DNA of 64,000 bases from Lepidonotus clava (GCA_936440205.1 OW387149.1:9568114-9632113), one strand, 5' to 3'. Numbered from the stretch's first letter, positions 1 to 11,899 are shown. Notes: generated by a model not told the origin, from the letters alone. Numbers and translations: made by a program.

Positions 1-2054
1 GAACGATAAATGTAAGTAGACTGTTATGAATTTAATGTTTGTATTACGTTTGACAATGGTCAGTCTTCAAAATCAGCAATTCATCTAATGTAGTTACATA
101 TTCTGGGGTCCAATGGCAATCCCTTTTACAAAACTAGTTCTTCAATTCCTATTCTCTTAGCTATCCCACTGTATCTTAAGAATTGACACATTACTCTGTT
201 TGTAAATAATATTAGTAACTACAAAGAGTTTATTTCAATTATGGTACACTTTACCATTAAACATTAAGCTATAGCAAAATGAGATCCCGAGTTATTTGGC
301 CTATATAATTGTCAGAGCAACTTTATTATTTTTGCTTAGTATTTTCAAACGATTAGATGAATTACACTTACAGATTGGAAACTGCAGGAATACTTTGTAC
401 CAAATTGATATAAAGGAAATTTGCTATAAATGCAAACAAGTGGTGAGTATTCCTTTTTTTACATTACAAGTGCCTTCTGCAAATTTGATAAAACCTAGTT
501 GTAATAGAAACAAACTCGCCCTTTCAGATTTGTTAAATATAATAGCATTAAGCATTAACCATGATAGATCCATCCTCATGAGAATAGCACATTTGCTACT
601 CCACAGACATATACATGCCAACATAGTGGATATTGCACAGACTAGACAGATGTCTGCGCAGTGGCTACTCTGCAGACAGGTAACTGGAGGGAAGTGACAC
701 ATCAGCCAATCCGATAGCTACTGCTGGTGGTGCCACCTAGTAGATTTGGGTGGAATAACATGGAGTGGAGTGCACTTCGGCCAATCAGATTGCTGCATTC
801 TGTGGATGCCCAACATTAATTGTAACAAAGACTAACCTACAAATACATTTGGTGCTGACCTCTTGGAACAAACAAAATTATTTGGCCTTTATCTATCGAA
901 ATCAGAAAATTATAAATCTAGATAAAATTAGGGTAAGTTTAGGGTTGCATTGCACTATTTATCAACACCTTCATATACTCTCCCGATGCATAGGTAGAAG
1001 GGGAAATATACACCGAAATAGACATAATAGGCCCACGTATATTGATTCCCACAGTTCTTTATATCATAAAGTCTAAAGATCAAATTGGGAAATTGTCACT
1101 AAAGGTTGTTTCTACATATTAAATTGTCATATTCCTACGCACAAAAAAGTAGAGGCAGCCCTTCTTATTGTGGTTTAAATTGCAGATAAAACATTTTCTG
1201 AGTCGCCTTGAGGGAAGACCAATTGGCTTCACTGCTGCTGAATTGATCATTATTGATAGATCATTCCTGTTGACGGTAAGAAACACTTAAATATAATAAT
1301 GTAAAAGCTGTAGTCCAGAACTCGCTGAACAATACTTAGCTGCTATGTAATATTATTTATCAAAACCGTAACCCTGTTTTAATAAGGAAATTGTCAACTT
1401 TGTTCTCCAATATAAATCAATATAGTAATTGATCAAAATCATTTGAAATATTCTAATCTTATTGTTACAGTATTCAATTAACATAACCAACCATTCTGTC
1501 CACTATTCTTGATAGTGAATCTATTTCTGTAGCAAATAAGCCATATCCAAACAAATACTCTTTTTCATCGCTAGGATTGAGGACCTACCTCTTTGGAATT
1601 TTTGCTAAAGATGATGCTATGTGATTCAAAGATGGGCACAGGGTCGCCAAAATTACTATGATCTAAAAGTTTCCTACAATTAGGAATATCTTTTTTTCCA
1701 TACTCTCAGAGAAAATCAAATAAATACAAAATCCTCAGCATCCAAATCGGTTTATGGAATAAGGCTTAAGTGATCTGCTTTAACATTGTAGTACTTGTTT
1801 GCCTCATTTGAGACACCCTACATGTCCTCTGGATCCATTTTAATGACAGACAAAAGTTGTTTATGTTGCTCTTGAACTGCTATTGTTGTGTAATATACTA
1901 TGTTTTTGTGATTTTTCTTTTGTATTTTTTACAGATTGTTGGTACCCTTGCAACATATACAATCATCATCTACCAGTTTCAGCCCTCTCTGAACTGTGAT
2001 TATGAGCCTAGTGCCAGTCCTTTTAATATTACAATCACTACAGGGCAGTCATAA
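1..2054 (+). CDS. Gustatory-receptor-like (GRL) 7-TM protein, copy A, 3' end only
   Basis: This is the C-terminal part of a seven-transmembrane GRL protein of the insect Or/Gr superfamily; the rest lies left of the window. Exons seen are 1-11 (end of the large first exon, followed by GTAAGT), 374-442, 1186-1275 and 1935-2054 with a TAA stop. All three introns are phase 0, as in copies B and C. The last exon carries TYTIIIYQF, which matches the family's TM7 signature TYhhhhhQF. The second small exon (IGNCRNTLYQIDIK...) and third (IKHFLSRLEGRPIGFTAA...) align residue by residue with the paralogues, so the splice choice is well supported. Intron 2 is longer than in B and C because it holds a dispersed repeat. 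Family members are proposed ligand-gated channels or chemoreceptors; the ligand here is unknown. Membership is fairly sure, function is inferred. Confidence 0.85.
470..1075. repeat. Dispersed repeat in GRL-A intron 2, second copy near 31.4-32.1 kb
   Basis: This stretch is missing from the same intron of GRL-B and GRL-C, but a diverged copy lies at about 31400-32070. Shared blocks include CCACAGACATATA, ACATGGAGTGGAGTGCAC and CAATCAGATTGCTGCATT, in the same order and orientation. No terminal repeats or coding capacity were recognised, so the class is unknown. The short open frames inside it are not supported as genes. Confidence 0.6.
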
Positions 2055-2621
2055 AAGTAGTCAGGAAAGCACGTGCTGCAATCATGATAACTTAACTTCC
2101 CGACATGTACATCAACTGCATGGGTTTCCAAGGCAGGTACCACTATTAAAATGTTCATAATGAAATTCTGCAAGGTTTTCTGTATTTTCTTAGTACTTAT
2201 AATGTGGCCATGAATGAATAATGGAGTAATCCAATTCACGGCCAGGGTAAATAAACTTGTTTAAAAAAATGTATGTACAAATAAAAGACATACATGTTTT
2301 CAGGCTTTGAACTTACTATCCTAGTGTTAACCTGCTGTTTGACTTTTGTTCTTAAAGAAAGAACTATCATTTTGTTGATGCAATTCATGACATTCTGACC
2401 TTTCATTCTGGCAAATCAGTTCCCTGTAATGATTGTTTAGCCTGAAGCACACTAAATCTTGGAACATTCATACCAAAATCACATTGAGTTTGTTCTCCTT
2501 TACCAGTGTTAAATTGTGTATAGTTTGTCTAGTTTTGTAAACCTATCAGGTTGCAGTCTTGTTCAAATGTTGTTCTTGAAGAGTTATTTCTAATACCATT
2601 CAATTATATCAGATCTTTGAT

Positions 2622-2627
2622 AATAAA
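2622..2627 (+). terminator. Probable poly(A) signal of GRL-A
   Basis: AATAAA stands about 570 bp after the stop codon and is kept at the matching place in GRL-B (42894) and GRL-C (60827). Conservation across three paralogues supports its use. Confidence 0.55.
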
Positions 2628-3399
2628 TGTTTGAGAGAGTGTATGCAGTGCTGAGCTCTGTCTTGGTTCATTATGATTTTTATGTACATATTTGTATATC
2701 ATTTTTGTTAGATCCTTACTACTATCTTTCGAATTCAGATGGACTTTATTGTTTTGAAATTGACTGAACTATAAAATCATTGTAGAGTGCATGAAAACCT
2801 GGTTTTTGAATAAAATTATTATGAAAACATCACAATTTGTAACCTATATCCCCTTAAAAATAAATGTAATACTTAACATCAAGTAAATACATACAATTGT
2901 GGTAATATATCATACTGAGATTCAGATCAAATACATTTATTACTCTGATCCACAAGTTGTCCTAAAACTCTGGAATTACACTCATGTATAATAGTTCAAA
3001 GTGTATCAGTGGGTCCTAATTCTTATGGGCCATGCAATCAATAGCATGGTAACCTAAAAGCTTTTAGCATGTGCATAATTTCCTTAATGGTCAATTGTTT
3101 GCCTACATGGACATCAGTAGCCAATCATCCACCATCTAGTGAATTTGTTACATGAATCACAGAAAGTGTTATGGATCAGACTAATGGCTTCAGTTTGTTA
3201 ATGATCAGAATTATGGCTTAGGTTTCTTATTCATCAGACAAATAGGTTAATTTCCAACCTTTACCATAGTAAGCAAACTTAACCAATGACTCATTATGTA
3301 CCAGTGTAAAGTTACAGGTATATTTGACCTTTCATCACTAAATGAACGATTCACCCTTGGTATGTAACAATCCCCTATGGGCCGTACAGTGTGATGATT

Positions 3400-4255
3400 G
3401 CACCCTTATTTCAATTTGTCTGGGATATCCATAAATTTTGAACTTCTTTCCAGACTACCACCTTTTAGTCAATTTCACAAAATATTTAAGGTTTCAAAAG
3501 TATGTTCAATTATTCACTTTTCAAAGTTTTTCATTTTGTCTGCTGGTTATAATTCTGTCTCCTACTTATCCAAATCTTCCTTTTGCCCCTCTTCCTCTGT
3601 CCCTCATATCCTTATGTCCTATGTTTCTTTTTGGTTCCCAAACATTATGTTCCAATTTTCAAATATTCAAATTTTCAATTTTCAATTGCCTAATTCTTCT
3701 TAAAGATCTTTAAGATTTGTTAAACCTCTCCCACTTATTGAATATTCAGTTCATCCTTCTAAATTTGCATCTTATTTGCATTTAATTAGCATTTTTTAGA
3801 TATCTTCCTCCAACCACATGTGTGTCTGTCGGGGAGGGGGGGGGGAGGATTGTGGTGGTTGGGGGGGAATCGTGGTGGGAGGGGTTATGCTAATAAGTAG
3901 GCGTGGTTACAAATATTTTGAGTTTGAAAATGAATATAGGGAGATTGAACATTTGATATTTTGTCTAAAAATATAAATGAAAATTTGAAAATTTGAAAAT
4001 TGAAATATTGAACATTAGGGGAGTGCTGAAATAAACCCTAGAGAAAGTCAGGGGATTCTTTAATGAATCTGATGGAAAAGATGTGGGAGTTAAATATATA
4101 TTTAGATATTTGAAAATATTCAAAAATAGAGTAAATGGAAATAAGGTATAATAGAAAACTGAATTACTGAGCATAATATGGATTAAAACATAAGGGATAT
4201 TTGATGGTAGAAAATGATTGAACATTTGAAATTTGAAGTAGGCCAAAATAAATTG
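3400..4255. repeat. Degenerate long inverted repeat or AT-rich fold-back
   Basis: The left half is rich in TTTTCAAATATTCAAATTTT-like strings (around 3655-3690) and the right half in their reverse complement (around 3975-4010). Matching ends with TTCAATTTG near 3411 and CAAATTGAAT-like strings near 4245 suggest a fold-back. The centre is a G-rich block near 3832-3880. Simple composition can mimic this, so it stays tentative. Confidence 0.35.
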
Positions 4256-4831
4256 AATGGACGCTTATACCCTTGCCAACCCTCTGACGCCCCCTGCGGC
4301 CCTTCCTATTATAGTTCTGGTGTATTAAAAGTCCTGTTATTTTTTGTTTGAGCATGAACTGGTTTATAATTCTGCAAATGGTTATAAAATTCAAACAGCT
4401 GTGCTGGAAATGCAATGTAAACTAGCCTGATGGCTAATTGTATTCCAGGAAAATTAAAAGTGATTAAAAGAAATGAGGCATAAGTCATTCAGATAATATC
4501 TGACTTAATGGCAAAACTGAGCAAAAGAGCTGCGTTTTCCACAAGAACTATATAGGGAACACCTACACATTATATTTAAGTCACAAATTTAAAAGAATAA
4601 TGCATAGAATATGTGTGATTGATTGATTTTCTATTGATAAAGTCCATAATAATTTGTATCACCATAAAGGGAGTTAGTATTTTTGAAGTCATTGTCTTGT
4701 CATGCTGGTGGTGTAGGAGCGTTGCAGTTCATTGCACCCCCTGGTGTCTCACTTCTGAACTCATAAACCCCACCTTTCTCTAGTCCCTAGTGGTGTGTAC
4801 TTATAATGATATTATACTCCCCTCTCCCATA

Positions 4832-4963
4832 ACCAGCTAAGTAACCCAGCCAAGGTGTGACGTAACGGTCACGTTCTGCGACTTTCTAATAACGTTCTGT
4901 GACGTTCTGCGACGTTATTAGAACGTTCTTCGACGTCACATCCTTGGCTGGGAATACACTGGT
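4832..4963. mobile_element. Short fold-back MITE with TA target duplication
   Basis: The 132-bp segment begins ACCAGCTAAG and ends ACTGGT, between TA dinucleotides at 4830-4831 and 4964-4965. The arms pair over CCCAGCCAAGG..TGTGACGT on the left and ACGTCACATCCTTGGCTGGG on the right. The middle forms a second hairpin, TTCTAATAACG against CGTTATTAGAA. The TA target and ACCAGCT end are shared with the palindrome at 37616. A Tc1/mariner-type origin is possible but unproven. Confidence 0.7.
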
Positions 4964-5063
4964 TACCTACCATACAGTACCACCAATACTATTCACACCA
5001 CATACTAGCTCCAGCCCACAGTCTCTATATATACCACCACCTGCAGGTCCCAACTCCTTGCAA

Positions 5064-5283
5064 GCCCTATACCAACTAGGCGATTTTACTGGCGACTGGC
5101 GACTGGCAACTGGCAACTGGCAGAAGCGGCTGATTCTAGAAACACCTGTAAGTATAGTATATTGCAATGTGCAGGTTTGATTTGGATCACCCGTAAAAAC
5201 GGCCGATTCTAAGGGCAGAATCGGCCCATTTTAGCACCAACCAGTCGGTCGACTTGGTCATAATCGCCTAGTGGGTATGGCCC
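5064..5283. mobile_element. MITE-like inverted repeat
   Basis: The ends are complementary: GCCCTATACCAACTAGGCGA at the left and TCGCCTAGTGGGTATGGCCC at the right. Inside are tandem (C)GACTGGC/AACTGGC units at about 5090-5120 and a small hairpin, GCCGATTCT/AGAATCGGC, at about 5202-5225. No clear target duplication was found, and no gene is present. Confidence 0.6.
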
Positions 5284-5541
5284 TTCACTCACTGCCCGCC
5301 TCTAAGCCCACATCAAGCATTCACTCCCAACCCCACCTTTGTATTTGTATCTTATTTCTGTTAGCCTGTATTTGTTCTCAATTACTCATTTATTTATTAC
5401 ATACATCAAGTTTAATCATCCTGTCTTCATTTCTTAATAATAAAGATTTATAGGCCAGCTCACGCTCACATTATATCTTATATAGATACCAGGGATGGGG
5501 TAATGATCCAAAAAATGTAAACGGTATCCAATGAGATTTTG

Positions 5542-6520
5542 TGATGAATGTCTATTCATCAATTGGTAAGACCGAAATATGAAAAGTAAGATAATGCGAG
5601 TAAAGTATGTTTTGTAATGGGCCAGAAAAGCCCTAAAAGCCCGAAAGGCCCGAAAAGGCCCGAAATTGTAAAAGCCCGAAACCTGAAAGTCCCGAGAAAT
5701 ATGTAAACCGGAAGTGATAAAGTAAACCGGAAGTGACGTCATTTGTAACCACGTGATCAGACAGCCAATCAGGGCTGACCACTAGACTATAAAAGGGGCG
5801 GTGAGGCCCGAGAATAAATGAGTTCCTTTACAGTACTCCTTGTATCAACATGTGTCTTCTTCCTATGGTAGCCAATAAGATGATCCAATACAAGCTAATT
5901 GACTAGAAGTTTAAGTGAAATAGCAGAAGTTGGAAGAAATTAGGCGAAACTTAGGACGGGGTTCCGAAGGCCCGAAGGACCGAAACTGGGCACGGAGGCC
6001 CGAAACTGGCCCGGATGGAGTCCCGAAAACAAAGGACCGGACTGGCACGAGGGCCCGAAACAGGGAAGGGAAACCCAGGATCCGGGGGAACGAAGGCGCG
6101 ACCGGCTCGGCCCCACACTACCAAACAATAGGCGACCGTCGGCCCCGCGGACCGAGAACGAGGGTGGACTGTCCGCAGTAGACCCCGAAGAGAGTACCGG
6201 CACTAGGGAGATAGAAACGGCCCCCTCCTGCCCCCCTACCACTTTTCCTCCCCCGCAGTCCTCCGCCCGTCAACGGAAGTGCCTGTACCCTGCCCGGTGG
6301 CTGAGGCCCCTCGGTCCAGCCCGGCTGATACACCCCTCCCCCGTCGACGAATACCGATTTCCCGATCGATCCGCTCAAACCCCCCTCGTGCGCGCGGCAC
6401 GACTCTAAATATCACATCTCGGTTTCTTGCCCGGATTGCCTGTCCGGCTGAGACCCAAAACAATCCCCTCGTCCCTCAGTTGTAGAAATCGGAAACCCCG
6501 AACTACTGAGGAACGTCACA
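5542..6520 (+). repeat. 5' LTR
   Basis: Aligns end to end with 18131-19133 and 21716-22708. U3 is about 5542-5817 and is followed by a long R-U5. The LTR is dense in the heptamer GCCCGAA, some of it in tandem near 5628-5670. Confidence 0.9.
5706..5818 (+). promoter_or_regulatory. U3 promoter of the LTR element
   Basis: In order: two ETS-type CCGGAAGTGA boxes, the CRE palindrome TGACGTCA, an E-box CACGTG, a CCAAT box near 5764 and a TATAAAAG box at 5788. AATAAA at 5813 is the likely poly(A) signal. Spacing places transcription start near 5818. All are conserved in the other two LTR copies. Confidence 0.7.
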
Positions 6521-6521
6521 C

Positions 6522-6536
6522 TGGTGGCAGCGGTGG
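6522..6536 (+). other. Primer-binding site
   Basis: TGGTGGCAGCGGTGG starts one base after the 5' LTR. This begins with TGG, the complement of a tRNA CCA tail, in the position expected for LTR elements. The priming tRNA was not identified. Confidence 0.65.
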
Positions 6537-6791
6537 TGCTGAATTAGCACATACGGACTTGTGGACATTGAGTGTTTCGTTGGGACTTAGGTACTTATGG
6601 CGACAGCTACGGTTTTTGATTAGATGGATTCTGACATCGCCTTCAAGGAAGGTGGGGAGGAGAAAGGAGGTACGAAACCCGAAGTAAAAGGGGAGCACAC
6701 GACCATCATGGATAGGTGGTTTAACTTCATGGGAACGTCCACCCCGACGGAAGAACAGAATGCGCGGACGCAGTAGCAGCAACAGACCGGA

Positions 6792-7550
6792 ATGGTAGGA
6801 GGAGGCCTAAAAATGTTCAGTTTAAGGCCGGAGAAATACGATGGAAAGCCAGATATCGAAGGATGGATCAACCAGTTCGAGGAGTATGCAGACTTGGGAC
6901 GTTGGACGACCGAAGAAAAGGCGGCGATGCTCTTTCTTTCGCTGACGGGGACGGCACAGATGTATTTTGTCGGGCTCCCGGATAGGGAACGACTCCGTTA
7001 CCCGGCGAGAGTGGAGGCGCTGCGCCGGAGGTTCGGGCAGGAGAAAGACACGTGCAATGCTCTGCAGGAACTGGCGGGACTGAAACGAGTGAAAAATCAA
7101 ACGGCGAAGGAGTTGGCCGATAACGCCCGGCGACTGGCGTCGAGGGCCTACTTCTCGAATGATTATGCCAGTCAGGAGAAAGCGGCACTTCACGCGTTTC
7201 AGGCTGCGGTAGGAGAAGACCTTCAACTAAAGTGCGCGGAAAAAGGATGTAAGACACTGGAAGAAGCAGTAGGGGTGGTGGAGATCCAGGAACGATACTC
7301 GAGCCGCCTCTTACGGGCAGCGAGGCCCGAGGAGGACGCCAATACCCAAATCACGGCCCTGAATGTGAAGCTTGAGGAAATGATGAAGAAATTGGCAGAG
7401 GAACGAGAAGCTAGGAGACAGTTAGCAGCCCGAAGAGAGGCGTACAAAAAGAGAAAAGAGGACATGGAATGTCACCAATGTCATCAGAAAGGCCATTTCG
7501 CGAGGGATTGCTCCCAGCGTCAGGGAAACGGACTGTCGCCGTCGCAGTAA
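6792..7550 (+). CDS. gag part of the LTR element (fossil)
   Basis: A 252-codon frame with the retrotransposon gag fold signature: SLRPEKYDGKPDIEGW, then FLSLTGTAQMYF, and a basic coiled-coil-like stretch near residues 195-225. It ends with one zinc knuckle, CHQCHQKGHFARDC (C-x2-C-x4-H-x4-C). The product is the structural, RNA-binding protein of the particle. Confidence 0.85.
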   Translation: MVGGGLKMFSLRPEKYDGKPDIEGWINQFEEYADLGRWTTEEKAAMLFLSLTGTAQMYFVGLPDRERLRYPARVEALRRRFGQEKDTCNALQELAGLKRVKNQTAKELADNARRLASRAYFSNDYASQEKAALHAFQAAVGEDLQLKCAEKGCKTLEEAVGVVEIQERYSSRLLRAARPEEDANTQITALNVKLEEMMKKLAEEREARRQLAARREAYKKRKEDMECHQCHQKGHFARDCSQRQGNGLSPSQ

Positions 7551-7580
7551 GCGCGGGGCGCGGCGAGAGAAGTAAGAGGC

Positions 7581-8282
7581 ATGGGTGACTGTGGACTTTA
7601 TGTGGCCGGAACGGTGGGAGAAAGTGTCGTCTGTTTCCTGGTTGACACTGGATCCATGATCAGTTTACTGTCGGACCGAATCTGGAGAAAGTGGGGGCGG
7701 AAATGGGAGGATCTGGACAGATTCGAGGGACGCCTCTGCTCGGTGGACGGTAGTTCGTTACGATGTTATGGGTGCACGAATCTGTCAGTGAAGCTGGGAA
7801 CACGCGTGCTACAGTGGATGTTCATAGTAGCAGACATCGGCAGAGACGAGGGAATCCTGGGGAACGATTTCACGGTGAAGTATCAATTAACAGTCAAGCC
7901 CCATGAAAATGCTGTCTTCCTGCCCGCAGAAGGAGGGGGAGAGGGGGAACGAATCCCGGGAGTAGCAAGAAGAACAAATGGGATTCGGGCAGTCACCGTC
8001 GGAGGACAGATCGTGAGGACCGAAGGAATGACGGAGATACCCCCACTCCAGGTAACCCGAGTAGCGATAGTAGCAAGAGCAGAAATAGGACATAGTGGAC
8101 AGCTGGCTGTCATCACCGGCAATGGATTGCCGATGGGGCTGGAAGTAATTCAGGGAGCGTTGATATTGGGAGAAGAAAACAAAGTTTGGGTGGCCAACCG
8201 AGGGACCGAGAGCGCGAAACTGGAGACCGGCAGCATCCTCGGAGAAGCCACCTTCGTACAGGAAGTACGGGGTACGGAATAA
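7581..8282 (+). CDS. Retropepsin-like aspartic protease part (fossil)
   Basis: Frame with VCFLVDTGSMISLLS near residue 20, the DTG/S active-site motif of retroviral-type aspartic proteases, and ILGNDF further on, the typical second signature. The family cleaves the Gag-Pol polyprotein. It follows gag and precedes reverse transcriptase, the usual Ty3/gypsy order. Confidence 0.8.
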   Translation: MGDCGLYVAGTVGESVVCFLVDTGSMISLLSDRIWRKWGRKWEDLDRFEGRLCSVDGSSLRCYGCTNLSVKLGTRVLQWMFIVADIGRDEGILGNDFTVKYQLTVKPHENAVFLPAEGGGEGERIPGVARRTNGIRAVTVGGQIVRTEGMTEIPPLQVTRVAIVARAEIGHSGQLAVITGNGLPMGLEVIQGALILGEENKVWVANRGTESAKLETGSILGEATFVQEVRGTE

Positions 8283-8285
8283 AGC

Positions 8286-9545
8286 GTGAAAGAGGCACCC
8301 GGAGCACTCACCGAGATGATAGGAGAGGCCAAGAGAGACCCGACCACGGAGGAAGGCGAAGAACTGGAGAAAGCCATTATGGCCCGGGAAAAGATGTTCG
8401 CGACCTCGAAGCACGAGTTAGGACGAACGAGTTTAGTACAGCACCGAATTAGTACAGGGGATCAATTGCCGATCAAGCAAAGAGTCCGATGGTATCCGGC
8501 CACCAGGAGAGAAGAGGAACGAGCCCTGGTGGAGGATATGTTGAATCTAGGAATCATCCAGGAGAGTGGAAGCGCATGGAGCAGTCCGACCGTCTTAGTG
8601 AAAAAGAAGGATGGAGGAACGAGATTCTGTATCGATTACCGGAAACTGAATCAGGCCACAAAAGTAGATGCCTACCCACTCCCTCGGATAGAAGACAGCC
8701 TAAACACCTTGGGCGGGAGCCTATTCTTCTGTAGTCTGGATCTTGCAAGCGGATACTGGCAGGTAGAAATGGCCCCCGAAGACCGAGAAAAGACGGCCTT
8801 CGTGACCCAAGGGGGACTATATGAGTTCAAAGTGATGCCATTCGGGCTGGTGAATGCCCTGGCCACATTCGAGAGACTGATGGAAAGAATTCTCAGAGGA
8901 ATTGTGTGGGAGGAGTGTCTAGTTTATCTGGACGACATATTAGTATTCGGACCGACGTTTGAAGTAACTTTGGAAAGACTGGTGCGGGTTCTGGACCGAT
9001 TGAATGCTGCAGGGCTGAAGTTGAAAGCACGAAAATGCAGTCTGTTCCAGAAACGGATTCCGTTCTTGGGACACGTGGTCTCATTGAACGGGATCGAGCC
9101 CAACCCCGAAAAGTGTCGGCAAGTAACCGAGTGGCCATTCCCTCGGGACCTCCACGAGGTGCGAGCCTTTGTGGGACTATGTTCGTACTACAGGAGACAC
9201 ATAGACGGCTTCACGGAATTGGCTGCCCCGCTATATGAACTGGCTACAAAAGAGGAGCCTTTCGTGTGGAGTATGAGGAGACAGGAGGCGTTCGAAGCCA
9301 TGAAAAGGGCGTTGACCGAAGCCCCGGTGCTAGGATTCCCGGAGGAAGAAGGACAGTGCTGGCTTGACACAGATGCCAGTGACATGGGAACAGGAGCCGT
9401 ATTATCACAAGAGCAGAAAGGTGTGGAACGGGTGATAGCCTACACGAGGAAGACCCTGGAGTCGAACGAACGGAAATATTGCACCACCCGGAAAGAACTG
9501 TTGGCGGTGGTGCGAGCGTTGAAACATTTTCGGTGCTACATCTAT
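8286..9545 (+). CDS. Reverse transcriptase and RNase H part (fossil)
   Basis: Reverse transcriptase motifs follow in order: VLVKKKDGGTRFCIDYRKLN, LDLASGYWQ, FKVMPFGL, VYLDDILVF (the catalytic YLDD) and FLGHVV. RNase H follows with WLDTDASDMGTGAVLSQ and ERKYCTTRKELLAVV. The family copies element RNA into DNA and removes the RNA strand. The sequence resembles chromoviral and other gypsy polymerases. Confidence 0.9.
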
Positions 9546-9599
9546 GGTCAACGCGTCATTGGAAGAGCACGATGGTACCGAGAGAGTGAGAGCAGTGAC

Positions 9600-11005
9600 G
9601 CGGGCCCGGGGGTTTGAGCCCGGATGGTCCCCGCAGGAAATGAAGGCAGCACAGAGGAGGGATCGAGATGTGAGACCAGTTATCGCACAGATGGAAGAGG
9701 ATGCGAACCGGCCAGGTTGGGAGGTAATATCTCCGGAATCCCGAGAAACTAAGATCCTATGGAGGCAATGGGAAAGACTGAGCCTACTGGATGGCGTGCT
9801 GTATCGGAAGTATTGGGAGTTGGAAGGACATGGTTGGAGAAACCAATTGGTCGTCCCAAAGGAAGAACAAGCCAAGTTGGTAAGAGAATACCATGGAGGA
9901 GCGGCAGGAGCGCACCTGGGAGTAGCCAGGACGACAGCCCTTTTGGAACAAGGGTTTTACTGGCCAAGACTCCGAGAAGACGTGCGGAGGTAATGTCGGG
10001 AATGTGACTGCGCGTTGCTCAAGAGGGGACGAGGACGTCGGGAGCCGTTGCATCAATATAATTATAGTAGGAGAACCGATGGAACGACTGGCCATGGATG
10101 TCTCGGGCCCGTACCGGGTTACGAAACGAGGTAACAAGTACTGTCTGATGGTAGGGTGCTATTTCACCAAATGGCTGGAATGTTTCCCGATCCCTGACCA
10201 GAAGGCAGTCACGGTGGCTGACAAGCTGGTAGAAGAAGTGGTGGCTCGGTGCGGCGCGTTTCGGGAACTACACTCGGATCAGGGCACGAATTTCGAGTCC
10301 GAGGTAGTGGCCCAGGTCTGCGCGCTGTTCAGAATACACAAGACTCGGACGACGCCGTACCACCCCCGGAGTGATGGATACATAGAACGAAGTTTTCATA
10401 CACTGGGATGCTGCTTGAAAGCTAGCTGCCGTGCGACGGGCCGGGAATGGGACGAGATGGTCCCCCTGGTAATGATGAGCTACAGGGCAACGCTGCAGGC
10501 CAGTACGGGAGTGACACCGAATATGATGATGCTGGGACGACAGACCATGATGCCGCGAAAAGCGATATATGCGAAACCTCTGTTACCAGAGGAGGAACCT
10601 CGACGGGTGAGCGACTATGTGGAAAGTCTAGAGGAAGGGCTAGTCGCAGCCTATCGGGAGGCCCGGGCAGGGCTGAAACGAGCCGCCATTCATCAGAAAC
10701 ACGAGTTCGATGGAAAGGTGACTCGGCGGGAATACCACGCCAGAGAGCTGGTCTGGGTGCACGACACGGTAGTGGATAGGGACAAGGGAACGAAGTTGCG
10801 ATTCCCCTGGACGGGTCTCGCACTGATCGTCAAAGTGCTTGACCGAGGACGGGTGGTAGTGCGGAAGAAACGAGGAAAACCTGGGGGGTGGTCCATGTGG
10901 ACCGCCTGGAACCCTACCGGGGACACGCTGCGCCAGCTTGGATGGTGGCCGACCAGCAGGGATACAAGTCTACGCAATAAGATGCTTGGGGTAGGGCGTG
11001 TCTGA
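9600..11005 (+). mobile_element. Integrase region (fossil)
   Basis: The region shows the H2C2-type zinc-binding segment (REYHGGAAGAHLGV, then FYWPRLREDV). A DDE core follows with MDVSGPYRV, LHSDQGTNFES and TTPYHPRSDGYIERSFHTL, and then a C-terminal part with WVHDTVVDRDKGTKL. The family inserts the DNA copy into the host. It is described here as a region only, since the element is broken. Confidence 0.85.
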
Positions 11006-11899
11006 CACGTGACGGAAGCGGGTTACCCCCTTCTTGTGATAAAATCGTTCCCCTGTCTCGATTCCGCAGGTGGAAGAGGACCGCGGGAACGACCAAAATA
11101 GGCGCTGCACGAAAAGGCTTTGGCTAAAAAGGACTGATCAACCTGGGGCCATTGAGTCAGGGAGGCATGTTGACCACTACAGTAGGCGTGTAGATTGTTA
11201 GGCTGAAGAAAAATGCTACCTATCTGAGGACGGTTCTCTTGCGGACATAACTTAGGTGGGAAATTTGGGGTTGGAACAAAAACTGGCATTTCGGAGCCAC
11301 GATGGCCCGAACGCTCAAGTAGTTTCACGTAGCCGGTTTCCGGTCGGTCCAAGGAAACCACAGCGTCGAAAGGATGGTTGGATTGTGGTGGAAGACAGAC
11401 CCGGTGGCAAGCTGGTGAAGACTTTTGGCACGATGCCGACCTGGTTAAAACCGCGTTACAACGTCCAGGAGACCGGAGGAGAGTAGATGCGTCACTCTCG
11501 GGGCGCCGGAGGAACGAACGGACGGTTGTAAGAGGCGAGGCCTGGAAATGGACGGGCTTAAAAGTAGGTCGTAAAACGAGGAAATCAAAGGCAGAGCGGG
11601 GCGGCGTGACAGGAGGACAATAGTGACGAGCCCCTGTGTTCTCCTGGAAGTGCACGGAAGCACTAAAGGAGCTGAGCGATGAGGCAGAGGAAGCGGAAGA
11701 GATGAAAGGACCGAGGACGTCCGGTGGGGTAATAAAAGGCCTGAGAAGAAAAGCGCAGACGAAAACACGACAACGGCGCGGGCCGTGAGGTGGACGGCAG
11801 GTGGGGTGGTAGCCGGCGGCGGGCCCCGGGGACCGGAAATTGTAGGGGGCGCCACTGTCGAGTTGGTTGGTGAGCTTGACGCTAGGGGCGCTAGCGCAG

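Larger units (their letters stand above)
2055..4830. other. Intergenic DNA right of GRL-A
   Basis: AT-rich and without a supportable gene. About 2055-3180 is the 3' UTR and flank of GRL-A and aligns in blocks with the flanks of GRL-B (42.4-45 kb) and GRL-C (60.1-61.4 kb). A motif like CCAGGGTAAATAAA near 2242 recurs elsewhere in the window. A G-run lies near 3832-3870. Confidence 0.6.
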
